NCBI GenBank assembly: GCA_936908745.1
Contig: CAKZFX010000013.1
Location: 191,588 to 255,587 of the forward strand
DNA: 64,000 nucleotides
Reading direction: 5' to 3'
DNA from: an uncultured Chitinophagaceae bacterium
GTDB lineage: Bacteria; Bacteroidota; Bacteroidia; Chitinophagales; Chitinophagaceae
Shown here: in pieces, positions 26,295 to 35,443 of the stretch
How the letters are laid out: each line of letters begins with the position of its first letter
Numbering within the stretch: the stretch's first letter is position 1
Program-made: the position numbers and the translations under genes
The notes under the pieces: generated by a model
What the model saw: the letters and a program-made list of their open reading frames with translations, nothing else
Told to the model about the DNA's origin: nothing
The model's database searches: none

Positions 26295-26870
26295 ATGAGG
26301 TATTTTGTACTCTCATTGCTGGCAGTATTCCTTGCCTTATCGTTCTGCCATGCACAGGTTCCATCCCAGAACCCTTACAATGGGATAACTCCCGCAGTTT
26401 TTAACACAGCAGGCGGCACTTATGACAATCCTTCATCGTACTACCGGTATGAGTGGAGTTTTGGCGAATTGGTGCTTGTTGATGCTATGGCTCCCAACGA
26501 CAGCTCCGTATTGCTGACACAAGGTGTATTACAACCTTGTACGGACAAAGGGCCTTCCGCACAAACTGTTATCTGGGAGTCATTTGATTACAAGATTTTC
26601 CCTAACCCAACACAGGGAAAATTTGAGCTTGACTTTTTTGTAAACACACCGGGCCGCATGAGTCTCCAGTTGATCGACAACCAGGGCAGGGTGCTGGAAA
26701 AGCGCAATTATCATTATGATGGCTGCTGCCGTATCGAATATTTCGATATCAGCAAATATCCTGATGGCCTGTATTTCATTGTGGCTGACCTGAAACCTGA
26801 TAAACCAAGAGAACATGATGGTATTATCGTGGTGCGCCGCAGTGGATTAAAAGTCATCAAAATGAAATAA
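26295..26870 (+). CDS. Secreted protein with type A T9SS sorting domain
   Basis: 191 aa with a signal peptide (MRYFVLSLLAVFLALSFCHA-Q). The C-terminal 85 residues form a type IX secretion sorting domain: YKIFPNPTQGKFELDF, then LQLIDNQGRVLEKRNY, ISKYPDGLYFIVADLK and a Lys-rich end (GLKVIKMK). This predicts export by T9SS and surface attachment or release. The N-terminal half (VFNTAGGTYDN.. YEWSFGELVLVD) resembles leader regions of other Bacteroidota surface proteins but has no assignable activity. The repetitive protein follows 53 nt downstream. Confidence 0.85.
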   Translation: MRYFVLSLLAVFLALSFCHAQVPSQNPYNGITPAVFNTAGGTYDNPSSYYRYEWSFGELVLVDAMAPNDSSVLLTQGVLQPCTDKGPSAQTVIWESFDYKIFPNPTQGKFELDFFVNTPGRMSLQLIDNQGRVLEKRNYHYDGCCRIEYFDISKYPDGLYFIVADLKPDKPREHDGIIVVRRSGLKVIKMK

Positions 26871-26923
26871 CGGTGTTTCTCCAACTAATTAAGCTTTAAA
26901 CTAAACTTTACAACCTTAGAATT

Positions 26924-29770
26924 ATGAAAAAATTTATTCTGCTATTTTTATTGGCTTTCACTATAAGCCTGGCAGGTTTTTCACAGGCGCCCGGTATATT
27001 TAATTACCAGGGTGTGGCCCGCAACTCGGTGGGTAACGTATTAATCAATCAAAACATTACTTTACGTCTTTCCATACATGATGGTACAGCAACAGGTCCT
27101 GTTGTTTATTCAGAAACAAGGGCGATGACAACAAACCCTTTTGGTTTGTTCAATGCACAAGTGGGCAGCGCAGGCGCCACATCGGTAACAGGAACGATTG
27201 CGGGTGTAAACTGGGCCGTGGGTAATAAATATATCCAGGTGGAAATAGATCCTGCCGGTGGTTCTTCCTTTATCAATATAGGAACGGCGCAACTGGCATC
27301 AGTGCCTTATTCGATTTTTGCACAAACGGCCGGCGATATCGTTTTGCCGTTTACGAAATCACAGGCATCTGCTTCTACCTTGTTTGGCCTGACAAACACA
27401 GGTACAGGCGGAGCAGGTTCTTTTTCTATCAACAATGCCGCTAATGGTTCTGATGCGTTGAGCGCCGCTACCAACGGAACAGGCTGGGCAGGTTCTTTCA
27501 CAAGCACCAATGCCACTACAAGAGCGTTGAGAACTGTGGGTGGTTTGCGTTTCACGGGCATTGGTGAAGCAAACAACCGGATTCTTTCTTCAGATGCTAC
27601 CGGCAATGCAACATGGAAAGATGCTTCAAGCATTGGCATTGTTACAGGTACAGGAACAATAGACAGGGTACCCAAATGGACACCTGCGGGAACTAATTTG
27701 GGCGATTCAAGAATCGAAGACCGTACAGGTACAGCACCTATTGGTATTAATACACCGGCAGGTTATACGTATACTTCCGTTCAACCAGGTATTGAAATGA
27801 CGACTTCTGTAGCTACTGCACAGACAAGGATCGTATTAAGAGACCAGAGCGATGGTGGTGATGTGATAGGTATTGTTGACGGACGTACTTCACCAACAGC
27901 AGCACTTTCTGCTATGCAGTTGGGAACACTTACCAACCACCCGATTACATTTTTCAGCAATAATAATGTAGTAGGTCGCTGGAGCCCGGCAGGTAATTTA
28001 GGTATTGCCACAGCAGCCGGTGTGGATCCGACTGCACGCCTGCAAATAGCCAACGCAACTACCGGAACAAGCAGCTTCTTGCTGAACCAGACCGATGCAG
28101 CGAATGGTACAGTTGCTATGGGACTTTCAAAAACATTTGTGAGCGGAAATGTGGTTCGTTCATTATTAGGTGCTGCTCCTTCCACTTCAATTGCTACTGC
28201 GGGTTCTGTATATGGTGAATCAAATACAGGATTGGGTGTGATCGGCGTCAGCGGTTCACAAAATGGTGTATATGGTTTATCAACCGGAACATTAGGTGGT
28301 ACAGTGGGTGTAAATACAGGTAGTGGTAATGGATTGTGGGGCGTAAATACAGGTACCGGTCGTGCAGCATTACTTGAGATGTCAAATGCGGCAAGTACCA
28401 GTGCAAGTATGACCTTAAATGCAAATCATATCGGGGCAGGTATTGAAGTAAACCTTACTAATCCAGGCAGCGGTGCAAGAGGTGTAGATGTTAATCATGG
28501 TGGCGTAGGACCGGGTGTGTTTGCTACTTCAGCAGGTAATGCTGTTTGGGGTATCACTACTTCTATCAGTTCGGCGGGTGTGATCGGTGATAACACATTT
28601 GGTGAAGCAGTAGTTGGCCGCAACCGTGGTGGTAATGGTGTAGGCGCTGTGGTAGGCCGTAACGACAGCACCGGTTATGGTGTTCGTGGTTTCAATACAA
28701 AAAATGGTATCGGTGTACTTGGACAAGCAGGTATCAGCGGTGGCACAGGCCGTGGCGGACGTTTTGAAAACGTAAATGCTGCCAATACAAGTAATACAGT
28801 AGAAGTTGAAACAAACGGTATCGGTAGCGGTATCCTTGTTGAGCTGACTAATAATGCAAACGGTGCAAGAGGTATTGATGTGAATCAGAATGGTGTTGGA
28901 CCTGGTGTATTCGCTGTTTCTCGTGGTGGTAACGCTGTTTGGGGTATCACTTCTTCTATTAGCGCAGCAGGTGTGATCGGAGATAATACGTTTGGCGAAG
29001 CCGTAGTAGGTCGCAACCGTGGTGGTAATGGTGTAGGTGCGGTAGTAGGTCGTAATGACAGCACCGGTTATGGTGTTCGTGGTTTCAATACAAAAGATGG
29101 TATTGGTGTACTGGGCCAGGCTGGTATCAGTGGTGGTACAGGTATCGGCGGCCGTTTTGAAAACGTAAATGCTGCTAACTCTACACCGGTATTGCAAGCT
29201 GCAGGTAATGGTACAGGTGCAACTTTATTAGTGTCTAATGCCAATGCAGGTGCGATTGATCTTGCTGTATTCCAGAAAGGTGGTGTTGGTAATGTAGCAC
29301 GTATTGATGCAACAGGAAGAGGTTTCTTTAACGGTGGTACACAAACCGGTGGTGCGGATATCGCTGAAGCATTTGATGTGGAAGGCAGCACAACTGAATA
29401 TGAGCCGGGTGATGTATTAGCTATTTCAACTAACAGCGACAGGGCCGTTACTAAATCTTCTGAACCATACAGCACATTGGTGGTGGGTGTATATGCTACT
29501 AAGCCGGGTGTTTTATTGACAGAAGAAAATGTTGACAGCAAACTGGAAGGTAAAGTGCCAATGGGTGTTGTGGGTGTAATTCCTACAAAAGTTTGCCTCG
29601 AAGGTGGCGCTATTAAAAGAGGTGATATGCTGGTTACATCTTCTATCAGCGGCGTGGCTATGAAAGCTGATCCTGCCAAAGTACAGGTAGGCCAGGTGAT
29701 CGGTAAAGCTTTACAAGATTACAATGCCACTTCAGTTGGTAAAATCAATGTATTAGTTAGCATTAAATAA
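26924..29770 (+). CDS. Large Gly/Asn-rich repetitive surface protein
   Basis: 948 aa with a signal peptide (to about 20, AGFS-Q). The N-terminal domain (21-140, FNYQGVARNSVGNVLINQNI, NPFGLFNAQVG) is common in Bacteroidota surface and fibre-like proteins. The middle is low-complexity beta-structure rich in Gly, Val, Asn and Thr, with a tandem duplication of about 131 residues (DNA offset 393 bp; compare DNTFGEAVVGRNRGGNGVGA in both copies). The C-terminal 140 residues start GGADIAEAFDVEGSTTEYEPGDVLAIS, resembling fibre-protein C-terminal domains. Function unknown; adhesin or fibre inferred. Confidence 0.75.
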   Translation: MKKFILLFLLAFTISLAGFSQAPGIFNYQGVARNSVGNVLINQNITLRLSIHDGTATGPVVYSETRAMTTNPFGLFNAQVGSAGATSVTGTIAGVNWAVGNKYIQVEIDPAGGSSFINIGTAQLASVPYSIFAQTAGDIVLPFTKSQASASTLFGLTNTGTGGAGSFSINNAANGSDALSAATNGTGWAGSFTSTNATTRALRTVGGLRFTGIGEANNRILSSDATGNATWKDASSIGIVTGTGTIDRVPKWTPAGTNLGDSRIEDRTGTAPIGINTPAGYTYTSVQPGIEMTTSVATAQTRIVLRDQSDGGDVIGIVDGRTSPTAALSAMQLGTLTNHPITFFSNNNVVGRWSPAGNLGIATAAGVDPTARLQIANATTGTSSFLLNQTDAANGTVAMGLSKTFVSGNVVRSLLGAAPSTSIATAGSVYGESNTGLGVIGVSGSQNGVYGLSTGTLGGTVGVNTGSGNGLWGVNTGTGRAALLEMSNAASTSASMTLNANHIGAGIEVNLTNPGSGARGVDVNHGGVGPGVFATSAGNAVWGITTSISSAGVIGDNTFGEAVVGRNRGGNGVGAVVGRNDSTGYGVRGFNTKNGIGVLGQAGISGGTGRGGRFENVNAANTSNTVEVETNGIGSGILVELTNNANGARGIDVNQNGVGPGVFAVSRGGNAVWGITSSISAAGVIGDNTFGEAVVGRNRGGNGVGAVVGRNDSTGYGVRGFNTKDGIGVLGQAGISGGTGIGGRFENVNAANSTPVLQAAGNGTGATLLVSNANAGAIDLAVFQKGGVGNVARIDATGRGFFNGGTQTGGADIAEAFDVEGSTTEYEPGDVLAISTNSDRAVTKSSEPYSTLVVGVYATKPGVLLTEENVDSKLEGKVPMGVVGVIPTKVCLEGGAIKRGDMLVTSSISGVAMKADPAKVQVGQVIGKALQDYNATSVGKINVLVSIK

Positions 29771-29794
29771 AAAATGAAATTTAAAATAGTAACA

Positions 29795-30166
29795 ATGAAA
29801 AAAGTATTAAAAATATCATCGCTTGTCATCACAGCTTGCTTTTTTGCTGTAACGGCTGATGCGCAACTGGCGAGCAGTTCACCTGCATTGACTACGGCTC
29901 AACTCGAAGCTTTAAAAGCTCCTTCCGCACGTACAACTGCACCTGCGCCCACTACACAGACGGCTTCCTCTTCTAAGTCTGCAACGGTGGAAGCGGTAAG
30001 AAAAGATGTGAAAGCTACAGAAGCTAAAGCGTCTGATGAAGCAGCCGGCGTAAAATTGGCTCCAACGATTGAGGCAAAACCTGCTGCAGAAGCGCCAAAA
30101 TTGCCAGCTACATCTACAGATGGGCAGCCTGCACAGCCTGCTGAAAAGCAAACTAAAAGCAACTAA
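29795..30166 (+). CDS. Small secreted Ala/Lys/Pro-rich protein
   Basis: 123 aa from the ATG at 29795, chosen because MKKVLKISSLVITACFFAV gives a normal signal peptide; an ATG at 29774 would add 7 residues. The mature part is low-complexity, without predicted folds: repeats of A, T, P, S, E and K, for example APAPTTQTASSSKSAT and AEAPKLPATSTDG. Disordered in appearance. It lies 24 nt after the repetitive surface protein and is probably co-transcribed, ending at a strong terminator. I do not recognise a family. Confidence 0.6.
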   Translation: MKKVLKISSLVITACFFAVTADAQLASSSPALTTAQLEALKAPSARTTAPAPTTQTASSSKSATVEAVRKDVKATEAKASDEAAGVKLAPTIEAKPAAEAPKLPATSTDGQPAQPAEKQTKSN

Positions 30167-30203
30167 AACAAGTATAGCTTATCCCTATATAAGCAGCAAC
30201 GGA

Positions 30204-30231
30204 AAGAAGGCCTGCGGGCCTTCTTTTTTTT
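30204..30231 (+). terminator. Intrinsic terminator closing the surface-protein operon
   Basis: AAGAAGGCC / GGCCTTCTT with a TGCG loop, followed by a long T run. Confidence 0.88.
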
Positions 30232-30282
30232 GAACAAAACGTTGCAGGAGTTACCTGCGTCTTAACTTTAGAGAAGTCAACT

Positions 30283-31893
30283 ATGGATGCAGAAAAGGAC
30301 ATAGCAGAACCTGTCACCGCCTCTCCGCTAATACAGTACAAAGGAGCGTGGACGGATAATGAAGTCATTCATTTGCTCAAACGCACTATGTTTGGGGCAA
30401 AGCAGACCGATGTCGATTACTTTTCAAAAAAAACATTAACAACAACTGTTGATGAACTGCTGAATCCTTCTGCGTTTTCTCCAGCCTCATTACCCGTCAA
30501 TGACTATGATCAGTTCGCTTTGTCAGGTGTACGCCTGTGGGAAACATGGGTAAACGCACCGTACCGCGAAGATGATGATGGCTATCGCATACAATCCTTT
30601 CGCAAATGGAGCATGGGTGTATTGATAAAACAGGACAGGGGCATCCGTGAAAAATTAGCGCTTTGCTGGCACAATCATTTTGCCACGCAAACAAATATTG
30701 GTCACAGTGAATTGATCTGGGAGCATCATGCCTTGTTGCGTCAACTGGCATTGGGTAACTTTAAAACCCTTGTCAAAAAAGTGACACTGGATGCGCATAT
30801 GTTGCGCTACCTGAATGGTGATCAGAATACAAGCGCTGCGCCCAATGAAAATTATGCCCGTGAGTTGCAGGAACTGTTTTGCATCGGTAAAGGGCCGCAA
30901 TCAAAATATACGGAAGAAGATGTGCGGCAGGCCGCTAAAATACTGACAGGCTGGAAAGTTGATTACGCCAATCGTAAAAGCTATTTCAAAGCAGACGAAC
31001 ACGATGGGAACGATAAAAAATTCTCTGCATTCTATAAGCATACAGTTATTAAAGGCCATACAGGTGAAAAGGCGGGAGAGGAGGAACTGGATGCATTGCT
31101 GAATATGTTATTTGCTAACGAAGAAGCTTCTTTATTTATCTGCCGGAAAATTTATCGCTGGTTTGTTTACTATGAGATAGATGAAAAAACGGAAAAAGAA
31201 GTGATACAACCACTGGCGGCTCTATTCAGGAAAAATAATTACGAGATCAGGCCTGTTTTAAAAGCACTATTTACCAGCCAGCATTTTTTTGATAAAAAGA
31301 ACAGCGGTGGCATGGTAAAAAGCCCGCTTGATTTTTGTATCGGTCTGCATCGTGAGCTGGAAGTGGATTCAGCGCCGGAGCAAAGCTACTCAGCCAATTA
31401 TAGTATGTATAATTTCCTGGTTGACTTTTGTGCCGAAATGGGGCAGGTTTATGCGGATCCGCCCAATGTGGCAGGCTGGCCGGCATACTACCAAATTCCC
31501 GGTTACTATCGTTTATGGATCAATAGCTCCACTTACCCTAAACGCAACGAGTTTGGGAGCATCATGGTGAAATATGGTTACAACCGTGAAGGCTACTTTT
31601 TTGTGGCGGATATTTTACGATTTGTAAGAGGGCTAAAAAATCCTGCTGATCCTGATTTGCTGATTGATCAAACCCTGGAATTGCTTTATCGAATTCCTGT
31701 ATCACAAACGGCTAAACAAGAGTTGAAAAAATCAATCCTGCTGACAGGTCAGTCACAGGATCATTACTGGACAGAAGCATGGGATGACTATATAAAAAAT
31801 CCAACGAATGAAGTGAAGAAGAGCATTGTGGCCACCCGTTTAAAAAACCTTTTCAGTTTTATTGTTAACTCACCGGAATATCAACTGTCATGA
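30283..31893 (+). CDS. DUF1800 domain protein
   Basis: 536 aa matching the DUF1800 family: VIHLLKRTMFGAKQTDVDYF near the start, LALCWHNHFATQ, NENYARELQELFCIGKG with YTEEDVRQAAKILTGWKVD, and the C-terminal DPPNVAGWPAYYQIPGYYR. No signal peptide is evident. DUF1800 and DUF1501 genes are almost always paired, as here (next gene 4 nt downstream); their joint function is unknown. A candidate promoter (TTG, 18 nt, TAACTTTA at 30263-30270) precedes it. Confidence 0.88.
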   Translation: MDAEKDIAEPVTASPLIQYKGAWTDNEVIHLLKRTMFGAKQTDVDYFSKKTLTTTVDELLNPSAFSPASLPVNDYDQFALSGVRLWETWVNAPYREDDDGYRIQSFRKWSMGVLIKQDRGIREKLALCWHNHFATQTNIGHSELIWEHHALLRQLALGNFKTLVKKVTLDAHMLRYLNGDQNTSAAPNENYARELQELFCIGKGPQSKYTEEDVRQAAKILTGWKVDYANRKSYFKADEHDGNDKKFSAFYKHTVIKGHTGEKAGEEELDALLNMLFANEEASLFICRKIYRWFVYYEIDEKTEKEVIQPLAALFRKNNYEIRPVLKALFTSQHFFDKKNSGGMVKSPLDFCIGLHRELEVDSAPEQSYSANYSMYNFLVDFCAEMGQVYADPPNVAGWPAYYQIPGYYRLWINSSTYPKRNEFGSIMVKYGYNREGYFFVADILRFVRGLKNPADPDLLIDQTLELLYRIPVSQTAKQELKKSILLTGQSQDHYWTEAWDDYIKNPTNEVKKSIVATRLKNLFSFIVNSPEYQLS

Positions 31894-31897
31894 TCGG

Positions 31898-33178
31898 ATG
31901 AAACGCAAACAATTTATAAAAAATGCTGCCGCCTTTTCCCTGCCATTTGTTTTAAATGGCTTGGGTGTACGTGTATTTGGCAGGGAGAGCGTTATCAATT
32001 CGATGCTGCCTTTTGCTTCGCCGGATTCGGACCGTATACTGGTGATGATCCAGTTATTTGGTGGCAATGATGGATTGAATACGATCATTCCATTGGATCA
32101 ATATGACAACTATTTTAAAGTAAGGGAGAAGATTGCCATCGAAGAAAAGAAAATATTGTCTTTAAATGGCATTACGCATTCGGGTTTTCACCCTGCGTTA
32201 GCTGGTTTACAGCAACTCTATAACGATAAACAATTGAGTGTTTTGCAATCAGTCGGTTATGCCAATCCCGATTTCTCGCACTTCCGTTCTTCTGATATCT
32301 GGATGTCGGGTTCGGCTTCTTCTCAATCGTTAAATACCGGCTGGACAGGTCGTTTGCTGGACAATGCTTTCCCGGCTTACCCGGCTGGCTATCCCAATTC
32401 ATCTTCGCCCGATCCGCTGGCGATACAAATCGGGTTAGCTTCTTCACTTGTTTTTCAAGGGCCGAAAATCCCGATGTCGCTGAACATTGCGGACCCGGAT
32501 AAAAACTTTGATCTTGTGAATGGGTTTACAGATGCTGCACCATCCACACATGGCGGCGATGAATTGAAATTTATCCGGTTGATAGCAGAGCAGGTGACTT
32601 CGTACTCGCAGGTAATTAAAGCAGCCGCTTATAATGTAAAAAGCCAGTCTGGCTATCCTGCGAATAATCCATTAGCGCAACAATTAAAAACAGTGGCCCG
32701 CCTGGTCAAAGGAGGTTTGAAAACAAGGTTTTACTTAGTAAGCCTTGATGGTTTTGATACACATGGCGAACAGGCCGTGGCGGGTGATACTACGAAAGGA
32801 CGGCATGCAGACCTGTTACAATTTACCGGCGATGCTATCAAAGCCTTCCAGGATGATCTGGAATTTTTAGGTATCAGCGAAAAAGTGGCCGGCATGACTT
32901 TTTCTGAATTTGGAAGAAGGATTGCGGCCAATGAAAGCATGGGCACCGACCATGGCGCTGCGGCACCTTTATTTGTATTTGGTAAAAAAGTAAAGGGTGG
33001 TTTTATCGGGGAAAACCCGGTTGTGCCTGAAAAGGTTGGCGTGGAAGAAAACCTGCCGATGAAAATTGATTTTCGTTCTGTGTATGCTGCGTTGCTGCGT
33101 GACTGGATGGGTGTTCCCGAATCGCTTATCAGCAGCCTGCTTTTCAAAGATGAAAAGCCATTGCAATTGTTTACATAA
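31898..33178 (+). CDS. DUF1501 domain protein (sulfatase/phosphatase-like fold)
   Basis: 426 aa. The start is set at the ATG at 31898, 4 nt after the DUF1800 stop; MKRKQFIKNAAAFSLPFVL then forms a signal resembling a Tat leader, but with KRK in place of the twin Arg. Family signatures are LVMIQLFGGNDGLNTIIPLDQY, SGFHPALAGLQQLYND, DFSHFRSSDIWMSG, SLDGFDTHGEQ and TFSEFGRRIAAN. ..GTDHGAAAPLFVFG. These belong to the DUF1501 group of the alkaline-phosphatase superfamily. Periplasmic, function unknown. Confidence 0.88.
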   Translation: MKRKQFIKNAAAFSLPFVLNGLGVRVFGRESVINSMLPFASPDSDRILVMIQLFGGNDGLNTIIPLDQYDNYFKVREKIAIEEKKILSLNGITHSGFHPALAGLQQLYNDKQLSVLQSVGYANPDFSHFRSSDIWMSGSASSQSLNTGWTGRLLDNAFPAYPAGYPNSSSPDPLAIQIGLASSLVFQGPKIPMSLNIADPDKNFDLVNGFTDAAPSTHGGDELKFIRLIAEQVTSYSQVIKAAAYNVKSQSGYPANNPLAQQLKTVARLVKGGLKTRFYLVSLDGFDTHGEQAVAGDTTKGRHADLLQFTGDAIKAFQDDLEFLGISEKVAGMTFSEFGRRIAANESMGTDHGAAAPLFVFGKKVKGGFIGENPVVPEKVGVEENLPMKIDFRSVYAALLRDWMGVPESLISSLLFKDEKPLQLFT

Positions 33179-33186
33179 TTTGCAGC

Positions 33187-34122
33187 ATGCTCCGTTTTCC
33201 TCTTTTACTGTTTGCACAGGTATTTTGCTTCTCCGTTGCCTATTCACAGCAGGATTCACTGGACAATGAACGCCTGTCAAAAATGGTAAGCCTTTCTGAA
33301 GTGGTGATGCGTTCTGACCTGAATGTGCCTGCATTTATCAAACGGGTAAAAGAAGACACTACTTTCTACAAAGCCTTTAAAACATTACATGTTATCGGCT
33401 ACACTTCGTTGAATGATATACGGGTTACGGATAAAAACGGCGGCCTCAAAGCTTCATTGTCAGGCAAAACAAAACAATATCGTTCGGCTAACTGCCGTAG
33501 TATGCAACAACTGGAAGAACAAACAACCGGCGACTTTTACAGCAGTAAAGGGAATTATAACTATTACACGGCCGATCTGTATGCCGCCTTATTTTTTACC
33601 AAAGACACGGTTTGTGGTGAAACCAATATTGTAAAAGGCACTGACTTCAGTGTACGGTCGAAAAAAGGAATCTCGAAGCATAAAGAGCAACTTAAAATGC
33701 TGTTTTTTAATCCCGGTAAAAAAATACCCGGCATTCCCTTCATAGGAGACAAGATTGACATTTTTGACCCCACCCGTGCAAAGTATTATGACTTTGCTAT
33801 TGATCAAACGATGTATGAAAACCAGGCCTGCTATGTGTTTTCTATAAAAGCTAAAGAAGACCTGGGCGGTAAAAAAGATAAGATCGTTATCGACCAGATG
33901 ACAACATGGTTCAATGCCAAAACAATGGAAGTGATGGCCCGCAACTATGATATGAGCTACAATGCCGGTGCTTACGACTTTGATGTGCACATGGAAGTCG
34001 AACTGACAAAATTCGGTCAGCATCTTGTTCCCAAAACGCTGCGCTACAAAGGAAACTGGGATGTAATTTTCAAAAAGAGGGAGCGGGGTTCTTTTACGGC
34101 GACTTTGTTCAACTTTGAGTAG
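33187..34122 (+). CDS. Secreted protein of unknown function
   Basis: 311 aa with a signal peptide (MLRFPLLLFAQVFCFSVAYS-Q). Alternating hydrophobic strands dominate (YNYYTADLYAALFF, QACYVFSIKAKEDLGG, VIDQMTTWFNAKTMEVMARNYDMSY, HMEVELTKFGQHLVPKTLRYKG). This layout, including a substrate-conversion-like middle, recalls outer-membrane lipoprotein-sorting (LolA/LolB-like) folds, but no motif proves it. It follows the DUF1501 stop by 8 nt, so it is the third gene of that operon. Confidence 0.6.
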   Translation: MLRFPLLLFAQVFCFSVAYSQQDSLDNERLSKMVSLSEVVMRSDLNVPAFIKRVKEDTTFYKAFKTLHVIGYTSLNDIRVTDKNGGLKASLSGKTKQYRSANCRSMQQLEEQTTGDFYSSKGNYNYYTADLYAALFFTKDTVCGETNIVKGTDFSVRSKKGISKHKEQLKMLFFNPGKKIPGIPFIGDKIDIFDPTRAKYYDFAIDQTMYENQACYVFSIKAKEDLGGKKDKIVIDQMTTWFNAKTMEVMARNYDMSYNAGAYDFDVHMEVELTKFGQHLVPKTLRYKGNWDVIFKKRERGSFTATLFNFE

Positions 34123-34138
34123 CGTATAACCCACGAAT

Positions 34139-34286
34139 CGTCCCTACGGGACGAGGGCTGCTTCCGACGGTCGCTGTTTTAATCATGAAAACGTCCCTAC
34201 GGAACGAACAGTATCTCTGTACATTATTCTGTATATCTGCGACACATTCTTTCAGGATGTTATCCACGATTTGCTCCTACGGGACG
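34139..34286. repeat. Three copies of CGTCCCTACGGGACG element
   Basis: Copies at 34139-34153 (perfect), 34192-34206 (CGTCCCTACGGAACG) and 34273-34286 (GCTCCTACGGGACG) fill the spacer between two converging genes. Each can form a small hairpin with a TACG loop. Confidence 0.6.
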
Positions 34287-34324
34287 AATTGCCCATTGCC
34301 AATTGACCATTCACAATTCACTCC

Positions 34325-35389
34325 TCACTCTTGCCTGTTCCCAGTTGTTGAAACATACTTCCTCCATTTCTCCACCACTTCGCTGATATCTGCCGGCAGA
34401 TCAGTATCGAAAAACATGTCTTTCCCCGTTACAGGATGAACAAAGCCGAGTGTTTTAGCATGCAAGGCTTGTCGTTTGCAAATCGCAAAACAATTATCAA
34501 CAAACTGTTTGTACTTGCTGTACACCGTTCCTTTTACAATTTTATCACCGCCATAAAAATCATCATTGAATAAAGGATGTCCAAGGTACTTCATGTGCAC
34601 ACGTATCTGGTGAGTACGGCCTGTTTCTAAAATACATTCAACCAATGTTACATAACCAAAACGTTCGATCACTTTATAATGTGTCGTTGCATCTTTACCA
34701 TGATCGCCTTCAGGATAGGCTTCAAATAGCTTGCGGAAACGCTGGTGACGTCCCACATGCGCCACAATCGTGCCTTCGTCTTCTTTCAGATCACCCCAGA
34801 CCAGTGCAATGTACTTGCGGCTGATCGTGTGGTCAAAAAACTGTTTGGCCAGCTGACGCATCGCGATATCTGTTTTGGCCAGTACCAATAAACCACTTGT
34901 GTTTTTATCAATACGGTGTACCAATCCAAAACGGGGTAAGGTTTCTTCCGTTACCGCCGGGTTAGTTTGTTGCTGGTACCATGCCACGCCGTTTAATAAT
35001 GTACCTGAATAGTTGCCGCTGCCGGGATGTACCACCATGCCTGCCGGTTTATTCACCAGCATCAGGTCACTGTCCTCGTACACAATATTGAGCGGCATTT
35101 CTTCCGGCACTACGTCTGTGTCTTCCGGGCTCATATCGGAATAAATAACGATCTCATCCAGCGGCTTCACCTTATAATTGGGCCGGATAGCTTTACCATT
35201 CACCAGCACCATACCCGCATTGATCGCCTGTTGCAGCTTATTTCTTGTGGCCCTTTCGATACGGTTGGCCAAAAACTTGTCGATCCGCAACGGTTCCTGG
35301 CCGTTGTCGATCTTAAAATTAAACCGCTCGTACAGTTCGTCGCTGTTGTCCTGTATATCCGGGTTTTCCTGTTCTAATTTTTCCGCCAT
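34325..35389 (-). CDS. RluA-family rRNA pseudouridine synthase (RluD-like)
   Basis: 354 aa. An N-terminal S4 RNA-binding domain (LRIDKFLANRIERATRNKLQQAINAGMVLVNGK, about 35-70) precedes the synthase domain, which has the catalytic-Asp motif GLVHRIDKNTSGLLVLAKT and the usual RTHQIRVHMKYLGHPLFNDDFYGG. The architecture is that of RluC/RluD. The ATG at 35389 was chosen over an in-frame TTG at 35398 because a -7 box (35396-35403) places the transcript start between them. Divergent from lipB. Confidence 0.9.
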   Translation of the reverse strand: MAEKLEQENPDIQDNSDELYERFNFKIDNGQEPLRIDKFLANRIERATRNKLQQAINAGMVLVNGKAIRPNYKVKPLDEIVIYSDMSPEDTDVVPEEMPLNIVYEDSDLMLVNKPAGMVVHPGSGNYSGTLLNGVAWYQQQTNPAVTEETLPRFGLVHRIDKNTSGLLVLAKTDIAMRQLAKQFFDHTISRKYIALVWGDLKEDEGTIVAHVGRHQRFRKLFEAYPEGDHGKDATTHYKVIERFGYVTLVECILETGRTHQIRVHMKYLGHPLFNDDFYGGDKIVKGTVYSKYKQFVDNCFAICKRQALHAKTLGFVHPVTGKDMFFDTDLPADISEVVEKWRKYVSTTGNRQE

Positions 35390-35395
35390 AGCCTG

Positions 35396-35403
35396 CAAAG
35401 GTA
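35396..35403 (-). promoter_or_regulatory. -7 box of the pseudouridine synthase gene
   Basis: The minus strand reads TACCTTTG, ending 6 nt before the ATG at 35389; predicted 3-nt leader. Confidence 0.45.
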
Positions 35404-35422
35404 ATGGTTGAACTTTTGTTGA

Positions 35423-35430
35423 TAAATTTG
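35423..35430 (+). promoter_or_regulatory. -7 box of lipB
   Basis: TAAATTTG, a perfect match; predicted start near 35434, about 10 nt before the lipB ATG. It sits only 20 bp from the divergent -7 box. Confidence 0.45.
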
Positions 35431-35443
35431 TGTTTTATTATTT

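Noticed and set aside
28529..29197. 222-aa minus-strand frame inside the surface-protein gene
   Set aside because: Antisense shadow of the Gly/Val/Asn repeats, rich in Thr/Ile/Tyr/Cys, with no start context or family match.
34139..34286. Possible CRISPR array
   Set aside because: Only three imperfect 15-bp copies with irregular spacing and no cas genes.
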